Assembly: GCA_003694905.1 (NCBI GenBank)
Contig: RFJM01000169.1
Location: forward strand, 1 to 28,088
Reading direction: 5' to 3'
From: Caldilineae bacterium
GTDB lineage: Bacteria > Chloroflexota > Anaerolineae > J102
Length of the DNA: 28,088 bases
How positions within the stretch are numbered: position 1 is the stretch's first letter; each line of letters opens with the position of its first letter. Below are positions 23,074-28,088 of the stretch, one piece after another. The translations under genes were made by a program, and so were the position numbers. The notes beneath the pieces are model-generated. The model ran no database searches and was not told the DNA's origin. It was given only the letters and a program-made list of their open reading frames with translations.

Positions 23074-24846
23074 TCAGTTGGTGGCGAAGATGATGACCCC
23101 ATACACCGCCGTCGTCAGCAAACCGTCCACAGTGCAGTAGAGCAACACGAAAAGCAGCGGGGAGTTGCGCAGCCGGTCGAAGGTAAAACGCTTGGCCACC
23201 CAGATGGCAAAGAGAGCAATCAGCAGGGGGGTGAGGATCTGGAGGGGGAGATAGAGCCCGCGCGGGATCACGGGTATCCAGGCCGTAAAGGGCACATACT
23301 CACGTATCCCCGGCAGGAAGACCATTTTACTCACCCAGTAGCCCGCGAGCGAGATCACCAGGCTGGCCAGGACCCGTGGATTCTGCCACTCTTCCCGGCC
23401 CGCGCGCAAGGGCGCGGTGAGCAAAACAAGCAAGAGCGGTGCGGCAAACCACATCAAAGCGAAGGGAATGAGCAACATGCCGCTCACCAGCCCGAACAAC
23501 GTCCTGGCGCCCAGGCGCAGCACGTCTTCCTGCGAGAGCCTGGCTAGATGCTGGCGGGCCGCAGGGGATGTACTCGCCACGTAGACCAGGAATCCCGCCA
23601 CGTCGCCGCGTTCCAGCCAGGAGAGGTAGAGGTAGCCCTCCTCATCCGCGAGCAGATAAGGCGAGCGAGAGTCGCCGGCCGTAAAGCTGATGAGCTGATA
23701 GGAGTGGGGTTGTCCCTCCCGGAAGAATAGCGTGCTGACCTGCATCTCGTCCTTGCGCATGAGGTATTCGACCAGAGCACGATGGGCCAAAGCCATCTCC
23801 GGTCTTGTCGTGCGTGTGGGCGCCAACGAGGTGACCTGACCTGTCGAGGGCAAACGGGTTTCTGCCAGCACCACTCGATCACCGGCTACGAAACCGCCGT
23901 CCTCGACGGCACGATAGGGCAGTTCGTGTACCGCCGGCACACGCACGCTTTGCATCTGCATGGCAGGGCCGGGCCGTCCACGCGGAAAGGCCACATAGCC
24001 GGTCTCGACGCTGCCGGCCGACATGCCGGTACGGATCTCGATGCTCCACAGCACGTAGATGAAATCGGCATCCATGCCCAGGAAGGGGCCGGCTACGATG
24101 CTGGTGGTGCTGGCCAGCGGGCGGGCGACCTCCTGCTCTGCTCCGGGCCTGAACTCCCCCTGAGGATAGGCAGCGTAGAAGATAGGGTTGTAGGTCTCAC
24201 CCTTCCTCATGTGGGCCCAGATGGCATGCAGGGTGCCTTCTGCGTCCAGGGCCAGACCCGGCCGCACGCCCTGCGGGTCGACCAGGAGAGGCTCGGCGCC
24301 GAAAGCGTCGGGCGGCAGTGCATAGAGGCCGGGATTACGTAGAGTCCCCGCAAACCAGACGTGCAACCTGCCATCCTGTCCTTGCGCCAGGGCATAGTTC
24401 CCCACCTTCTTCTCGCCCGACAGGAGCAGGGGCCAGTCTCTCATCAGGCCCGTCGCCGGTTCCACCACCGCGGTGTAGAGCTGTTCCTGGCCGAGCCAGA
24501 AGAGCCGCAACTGCCCCCTATCCCAGACAATGTCGGGCAAATCGGGACGCCGGATCTCGATTTGCGGATACTCTCGCTGCCACAGAGATTCTGTACGCGC
24601 GTCCACCGCCACGATCCGCGGGTGGTACGGCTCTGCTTCACCCACGATGAAGAAGAAATAGAGGCGTCCTGCCGGATCGCGAGCAAAGGGGGCCGGATCG
24701 CCCACGCGGGTGCTGCCCACGAGCCGGGCACGGCTCCAACCGGGTGCCTCGACCCACAGACGCTCTGCACTACCGCTACAGCCCGAAAGGAGGAGGACCG
24801 AGAGGAAGCAAAGAGCAAGAAGACGGAAGAATCTATTGGCTTTCAT
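23074..24846 (-). CDS. Large lipoprotein with C-terminal membrane domain, unknown family
   Basis: I do not recognise this 590-residue protein. It has a lipoprotein signal with lipobox LSGC (Cys23). Residues about 30-430 carry repeated short blocks such as DPAGRLYFFF, QDGRLHVWFAG, DAEGTLHAIWA and DEEGYLYLSWL. These are the D-x-x-G-x-x-h-h-x-W pattern of beta-propeller blades, spaced 50-100 residues apart. After about residue 455 come four or five hydrophobic segments to the end. The likely layout is an external propeller sensor or binding domain tethered by lipid and by a membrane bundle. It lies downstream of the SH3 lipoprotein gene, but hairpins on both sides suggest partly separate transcription. 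I preferred the ATG at 24846 to 24861 for a clean signal peptide. Confidence 0.75.
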   Translation of the reverse strand: MKANRFFRLLALCFLSVLLLSGCSGSAERLWVEAPGWSRARLVGSTRVGDPAPFARDPAGRLYFFFIVGEAEPYHPRIVAVDARTESLWQREYPQIEIRRPDLPDIVWDRGQLRLFWLGQEQLYTAVVEPATGLMRDWPLLLSGEKKVGNYALAQGQDGRLHVWFAGTLRNPGLYALPPDAFGAEPLLVDPQGVRPGLALDAEGTLHAIWAHMRKGETYNPIFYAAYPQGEFRPGAEQEVARPLASTTSIVAGPFLGMDADFIYVLWSIEIRTGMSAGSVETGYVAFPRGRPGPAMQMQSVRVPAVHELPYRAVEDGGFVAGDRVVLAETRLPSTGQVTSLAPTRTTRPEMALAHRALVEYLMRKDEMQVSTLFFREGQPHSYQLISFTAGDSRSPYLLADEEGYLYLSWLERGDVAGFLVYVASTSPAARQHLARLSQEDVLRLGARTLFGLVSGMLLIPFALMWFAAPLLLVLLTAPLRAGREEWQNPRVLASLVISLAGYWVSKMVFLPGIREYVPFTAWIPVIPRGLYLPLQILTPLLIALFAIWVAKRFTFDRLRNSPLLFVLLYCTVDGLLTTAVYGVIIFATN

Positions 24847-24887
24847 GCAGGAATGTCTCACGACCGATATGACTCACACGCATACGA

Positions 24888-24919
24888 AAGGGAGACGCGC
24901 CTCGAAGCTCGCCTCCCTT
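24888..24919 (-). terminator. Hairpin after the SH3 lipoprotein gene
   Basis: On the minus strand AAGGGAG and CTCCCTT (24919-24913 and 24894-24888) pair around an 18-nt loop and end in a short T run (CTTTC). It sits between the SH3 gene stop at 24953 and the next gene's start, as a terminator or attenuator would. Confidence 0.45.
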
Positions 24920-24952
24920 CACGCAGACTATCGTGATATGCTGCCGGTCTGA

Positions 24953-25600
24953 TCAGGGTTTTTCGGTAGTGATGTTCTCGCCCTTGACCCAGCCGAGACC
25001 GGTCGGTGCATCGATGAGATACCACTTTTCGCCGTCTACCTCGGTCACATCGACGATGGTGACGGCCGTGCCGCGTTCCTGCTGGGCAATGATACGATTG
25101 GCGCCGGCCTCCTGGTAGAGACTGATCATGTAACTGCGTGCGACCAGATATACGGTATCACCGGGCTGAGGTCCTTCCCCACCGGCCCCGGCTTTCTTGG
25201 GCACTTCCAGATTCTCGGCCTTGATCCAGCCCAGACCGGTGGGTGCATCGATGAGATACCAGGTCTCACCGTCCACCTGCGTGACATCCTTGACCGTGAC
25301 CTCCACCCCGCGCTCTTGCTGGGCGATGATACGCGTAGCACCGGCCTCTTGATACAGGCTGATCATGTAGCCTCGGCCGACAAGGACGCCCGTATCGCCC
25401 GGTTTGACCTCTGCTTCCGTCTCCTGTGATGAACTCTGTCCGCCGCCGCCCAGAGCCGGGGTGTTAACCAGGCGAACGCTGCGCGCTTCCTTGGCTCGGG
25501 CGGTGGCCTCGGCCGGTGTCAGCACTTCGCCGGTCTGGCAGGCCAGCGTGGCCAGGAGTAGGACTCCGAGCAGGAAGAGAATCGTGGTACGGGATTTCAT
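24953..25600 (-). CDS. Lipoprotein with two tandem SH3-like domains
   Basis: The 215-residue product has a signal MKSRTTILFLLGVLLLATLAC with a lipobox-like end (Cys21), then a low-complexity linker and two bacterial SH3-like domains. The copies start PGDTGVLV and PGDTVYLV and both contain YMISLYQEAGA, RIIAQQERG, WYLIDAPTGLGW and KxEN. They are about 75 percent identical over 66 residues, so the duplication is recent. Bacterial SH3 domains usually bind peptidoglycan or peptides, which would place this protein at the cell wall. It follows oppC by 25 nt and may be part of the peptide uptake operon, perhaps presenting wall peptides. An ATG at 25612 would add four residues but puts an acidic residue in the signal's basic end. 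Confidence 0.82.
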   Translation of the reverse strand: MKSRTTILFLLGVLLLATLACQTGEVLTPAEATARAKEARSVRLVNTPALGGGGQSSSQETEAEVKPGDTGVLVGRGYMISLYQEAGATRIIAQQERGVEVTVKDVTQVDGETWYLIDAPTGLGWIKAENLEVPKKAGAGGEGPQPGDTVYLVARSYMISLYQEAGANRIIAQQERGTAVTIVDVTEVDGEKWYLIDAPTGLGWVKGENITTEKP

Positions 25601-25625
25601 TTCGCTCTGCATTTCTTTGTGATGA

Positions 25626-26669
25626 CTAGCGGTTGTGGCTGCGGGGGTCGATGGCATCGCGCAGACCATCACCCATGAAGTTGAAGGCCAGAGTGAGCAG
25701 GGTGAGGGCCGCGCCGGGGATAAGCACCAGATGGGGGTTCGAGCGGATGCCTTGCGTGGATTCGCTGATCATCGCTCCCCAGCTGGGTGTGGGGGGATCA
25801 ACACCCAGCCCGATGAAACTGAGGGCTGCTTCTGTAAAGATGTAGCCGGGAATGGCCAGGGTTTCGATGACCACAAGGGGACCGATGATGTTGGGAATCA
25901 GATGTTTGAAGATGATGCGGGTATCGCTGGAGCCGATGGATTTGGCCGCTTCGATGTATTCTTTCTTTTTTTGCGAGAGTACCTGGCCGCGGGCGAGACG
26001 CGCCATACCGATCCAGTTGAGCGCGCCCATGGCGATGAAGAGGAAGAGCATGCCGCCCATGGCCTGGTTCCAGCGGATGAGCAGCCCCGCGAAACCTTCG
26101 GCACCCTGTCTGGTAAGGGCTTTGAAGTAGACCTGCATGAGGATGATGAGGACCAGGACGGGGACTGCATAGAGAAAGTCCACGATGCGCATCATGATCT
26201 CATCCACCCGGCCCCCAAAATACCCCGACAGCGTGCCGTATGCCAGGCCGATGAGCAGGCTAACAGAGGAAGCCACCAGAGCCACAGCCAGGGAAACACG
26301 CGTTCCGTAAACCACGCGGCTCCACAGATCGCGGCCCAGGGCGTCCGAGCCCGCGATGAAGACGGTACAGCCGAAGTCGAGGGGGGTACCCTTCCAGTGG
26401 CACTCTTCATAGCGGTCGGTGGTGATGATATAGGGTTCCAGGATCTTGGCCCGGGCAAAGGACGTGTTCTGCAGGGCAAAGTGGTAGGGCGCAAACACGG
26501 GCGCGAAGATGGCCACAATGAACACGATGCCCACGAAGATCATGCTGCCCACCGCGACTTTGTTGCGCCGGAACTCGCGAATGGCGTCGCTCATGGGCGA
26601 ACGCGGCTTGCCCGTAAAGGCCTGGAACTCATCGCTGAGTTGGTCTAACGAGGTTGTCTCGGTCGTCAT
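25626..26669 (-). CDS. oppC: Oligopeptide/dipeptide ABC transporter permease (OppC/DppC type)
   Basis: The 347-residue permease has six predicted membrane segments. Its N-terminal OppC_N segment spans the first helix (KVAVGSMIFVGIVFIVAIFAP region). The conserved external stretch GSDALGRDLWSRVVYGTRVSL marks the family, and the ATPase-docking EAA loop reads EAAKSIGSSDTRIIFKHLIPN. It ends with FNFMGDGLRDAIDPR, typical of OppC. A loop of about 40 residues with two cysteines (EECHWKG and DFGC) lies between helix 1 and the GSDALGRD motif. Such loops contact the binding protein. It would pair with OppB encoded just upstream. No OppD/OppF ATPase gene is in the window; ATPases may lie before the binding-protein gene or elsewhere. 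AGGA lies about 9 nt before the ATG. Confidence 0.94.
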   Translation of the reverse strand: MTTETTSLDQLSDEFQAFTGKPRSPMSDAIREFRRNKVAVGSMIFVGIVFIVAIFAPVFAPYHFALQNTSFARAKILEPYIITTDRYEECHWKGTPLDFGCTVFIAGSDALGRDLWSRVVYGTRVSLAVALVASSVSLLIGLAYGTLSGYFGGRVDEIMMRIVDFLYAVPVLVLIILMQVYFKALTRQGAEGFAGLLIRWNQAMGGMLFLFIAMGALNWIGMARLARGQVLSQKKKEYIEAAKSIGSSDTRIIFKHLIPNIIGPLVVIETLAIPGYIFTEAALSFIGLGVDPPTPSWGAMISESTQGIRSNPHLVLIPGAALTLLTLAFNFMGDGLRDAIDPRSHNR

Positions 26670-26701
26670 AGAGGTATCCTGAGAAAAGGGATTTCATAAG
26701 A

Positions 26702-26734
26702 AGGAGCCCGGAGAGAAATCGGCCGGAGGCTCCT
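26702..26734 (-). other. Short inverted repeat between oppB and oppC
   Basis: AGGAGCC (26702-26708) can pair with GGCTCCT (26728-26734) in the 95-nt gap. It may modulate the amounts of the two permeases, but it is short and has no T run. Confidence 0.3.
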
Positions 26735-26764
26735 CTGAGGTAAAGGCGTCGCCGGATACCGGGC

Positions 26765-27736
26765 TCAATCGTAGCGAATACGGGGATCGAGCCAGGCGTA
26801 GGTGATGTCGACCAGCAGGTTGCCGAATACCAACATCACCGCGTAGATGAGGGTCAAACTGGTGAGGAGGAAGTACTCGCGCTCGCTGACACTGGAGATG
26901 AAGCGGCGGCCCATGCCGTTCAGAGCAAAGATCTGTTCCACGATGAAGGTGCCGGTGAGAAGGCCGGCCAGCAAGGGACCGACGATGGTGGCGACGGGGA
27001 TCATGGCGTTTTTCAGGGCGTGGCGGATGATGACCACACGCTCGCGCAGGCCCTTGGCCCGAGCCGTGCGAATGTAGTCTTCGCTCAGCACCTCCAGCAG
27101 GCTGGCTCGGGTGAGGCGTGCGATGCCCGCGGAAATCGCCGTGCCCAGCGCTACCGTGGGCATGACGGCATGGGACCAGAAGTTCAGGTCGGGCTTGGGC
27201 AGGAAGCCCAGGATGAAGGGTGGGTCGGCACCCCAGAAGGCGATGGGCAGCCACTTGAGCCAGACGCCGAACACCAGGATGAGAATGGGAGCCAGCACCA
27301 TGTTGGGGATGGACGCTCCCAACACCGCGCCGAAAGTTGCAAGATAGTCGAAAATGGAGTTGCGTTTGAGCGCGGCGATGATCCCGGCCGGCAGGCCTAT
27401 GGCAAAACCGAGTATGATCGACAACACCCCCAGCTGAATTGAGACCGGCCAGGTCTGAGCCACCACATCGTTCACCGTCTGGCTGCGTAGCTTGAACATG
27501 GGGCCCAGGTCACCCTGCGCCAGCCGTTTGAGGTACAGCCAGAATTGCTCGTAGATGGGCTTGTCCAGTCCGTAGCGACGCTCCATGATCACGCGCATGT
27601 GCTCGGGCATGGACTTTTCGCCCACCGTGGAGAAGGGGCCGCCCGGCAGTGCCTGCACGACCACAAAGGTGAAGAGGGTGATGGCGAACAAGACCGGTAT
27701 GGAATAGAGAAATCGGCGAATGATGTATTTCGTCAT
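26765..27736 (-). CDS. oppB: Oligopeptide/dipeptide ABC transporter permease (OppB/DppB type)
   Basis: The 323-residue protein opens MTKYIIRRFLYSIPVLFAI, the usual OppB start. It continues with VVQALPGGPF and the RYGLDKPIYEQFWLYLKRLAQGDLG block found in this family. Six membrane segments are predicted. The ATPase-docking loop is YIRTARAKGLRERVVIIRHALKNAM. The end, LVDITYAWLDPRIRYD, is also typical. It forms the inner-membrane channel together with the OppC-type protein encoded downstream. The ATG at 27736 has GGAGAC about 9 nt upstream. Upstream, a 244-bp gap rich in inverted repeats separates it from the end of the binding-protein gene, so binding protein and permease levels can differ. Confidence 0.95.
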   Translation of the reverse strand: MTKYIIRRFLYSIPVLFAITLFTFVVVQALPGGPFSTVGEKSMPEHMRVIMERRYGLDKPIYEQFWLYLKRLAQGDLGPMFKLRSQTVNDVVAQTWPVSIQLGVLSIILGFAIGLPAGIIAALKRNSIFDYLATFGAVLGASIPNMVLAPILILVFGVWLKWLPIAFWGADPPFILGFLPKPDLNFWSHAVMPTVALGTAISAGIARLTRASLLEVLSEDYIRTARAKGLRERVVIIRHALKNAMIPVATIVGPLLAGLLTGTFIVEQIFALNGMGRRFISSVSEREYFLLTSLTLIYAVMLVFGNLLVDITYAWLDPRIRYD

Positions 27737-27783
27737 GACTGGTTTGTCTCCAGACTTGGATTCGGACGTGGGCCTGTGAGCCC

Positions 27784-27835
27784 ATCAACCATCGAGCGGC
27801 CAAGATGGGGATGGTTGATCGGCTCGCAGATCAAC
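27784..27835 (-). promoter_or_regulatory. Alternative-pairing stem-loops upstream of oppB
   Basis: ATCAACCATC (27784-27793) pairs perfectly with GATGGTTGAT (27810-27819) around 16 nt. The same right arm, GTTGATC (27814-27820), also pairs with GATCAAC (27829-27835) around 8 nt. The two hairpins exclude each other because they share the GTTGAT arm, as in attenuator-type leaders. No T run follows. Confidence 0.4.
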
Positions 27836-27855
27836 GTCTGCTAACCGGCAAAACA

Positions 27856-27920
27856 GTGGATTGGCAGGCCGGCGCTGAGGGATGAAACAGCCGTCGCCCG
27901 GCACCGGTCCGCCAATCCAC
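27856..27920 (-). other. Long imperfect stem in the binding protein-oppB gap
   Basis: GTGGATTGGC (27856-27865) is the exact reverse complement of GCCAATCCAC (27911-27920). Pairing extends inwards to about 17 bp with two interruptions. The 31-nt loop is variable-looking. It probably blocks 3' exonucleases or slows transcription between the two genes. Confidence 0.5.
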
Positions 27921-27935
27921 CTGCATTGCATTCGA

Positions 27936-27967
27936 TTCAGGAGGGGACCGAACGATCCCCTCCTGAA
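27936..27967 (-). terminator. Intercistronic hairpin just after the binding-protein gene
   Basis: A perfect 12-bp stem (TTCAGGAGGGGA with TCCCCTCCTGAA) around an 8-nt loop begins 14 nt after the stop codon at 27981. The position and strength match the partial terminators that commonly let the solute-binding protein be made in excess over the permeases. There is no U-rich tail, so read-through into oppB is expected. Confidence 0.6.
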
Positions 27968-27980
27968 AGGATATCAGGCG

Positions 27981-28088
27981 TCAGGGTCGGGCAGCAAGCT
28001 GCGCTTCCTGATCGATCTTCCAGGTGTACCACTGCTCGCCGCCAAAGAGGGACGGGACGCGGTCCAGCCAGCTGTGGCGAGCCGTGTA
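27981..28088 (-). CDS. Solute-binding protein of the peptide ABC transporter, C-terminal fragment
   Basis: Only the last 35 codons are inside the window; the gene continues beyond base 28088. The fragment reads YTARHSWLDRVPSLFGG followed by EQWYTWKIDQEAQLAARP and a stop. The 'WYTWKID' end with an upstream amphipathic helix matches the C-terminal tail of SBP_bac_5 (OppA/DppA-type) proteins. The position directly before oppB and oppC supports the call. In the cell it would be an external, probably lipid-anchored, protein that delivers peptides to the permeases. The ligand cannot be inferred from this fragment. Confidence 0.65.
   Translation of the reverse strand, partial: YTARHSWLDRVPSLFGGEQWYTWKIDQEAQLAARP

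Noticed and set aside
20621..23140. Very long plus-strand open frame (839 codons) antisense to deoA and the M29-like gene
   Set aside because: It is the mirror frame of two well-recognised genes in GC-rich DNA, its product shows no domain, and it has no promoter or ribosome site.
25635..26648. Plus-strand open frame of 337 codons opposite oppC
   Set aside because: It is a shadow of the oppC reading frame, with biased His/Gly/Asp composition and no recognisable domain.
1..28088. CRISPR array, tRNA, rRNA, transposase or phage genes
   Set aside because: I saw no regularly spaced repeats, no tRNA- or rRNA-like sequence and no mobile-element protein on either strand.

Overview
The window looks like a stretch of chromosome from a GC-rich, metabolically ordinary bacterium, most likely a member of the Chloroflexota. 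This is inferred from gene content, not proven: a 6-phosphofructokinase of the GGGGT/PKTIDND type, a YitT-family membrane protein, the protein family usually mislabelled quinate 5-dehydrogenase, lipoproteins with lipobox-like signals and an OppABC-type transporter. There are 21 supported protein genes, two of them cut by the window edges. I see no rRNA, tRNA, CRISPR array, phage genes or intact insertion sequence.

Layout. Bases 1-1450 (minus) carry a coiled-coil zinc-ribbon protein followed by a truncated class I methyltransferase, driven by a good extended -10 promoter. Bases 1664-3580 (plus) hold an orphan zinc/manganese-type ABC permease and a tandem GNAT acetyltransferase. Bases 3668-5920 (minus) are a translationally coupled pair: a CarH-like MerR/cobalamin photoreceptor regulator with an extra C-terminal domain, and a TIGR01777 NAD(P)-dependent epimerase-like protein. 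Bases 6250-9464 (minus) encode SbcC, with no SbcD nearby, and a DUF624-like membrane protein. Bases 9583-13047 (plus) are a three-gene run: the 'quinate 5-dehydrogenase' family protein, an M1 metallopeptidase lipoprotein and a YitT-like membrane protein. 6-Phosphofructokinase (minus) and phosphoenolpyruvate carboxylase (plus) are divergent around a 416-bp region. Two small hypothetical genes follow (17438-18550, minus). Bases 18823-28088 are all on the minus strand; in transcription order they are an oligopeptide ABC transporter (binding protein, OppB, OppC), a double-SH3 lipoprotein, a large lipoprotein with a membrane-embedded C-terminus, pyrimidine-nucleoside phosphorylase, an M29-type metallopeptidase-like enzyme and two alpha/beta hydrolases.

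How they fit together. The last region reads as uptake and breakdown of peptides and nucleosides. Pfk and PEPC sit at the top and bottom of lower glycolysis and may share control. The most unusual items are the extended CarH-like regulator coupled to an SDR gene, the stack of inverted repeats between the binding-protein gene and oppB (one arm can pair two ways), a dispersed-repeat-like hairpin near 18.6 kb flanked by duplicated Shine-Dalgarno-like sequence, and the 590-residue lipoprotein of unknown family. I did not find a convincing new defence or mobile system here.
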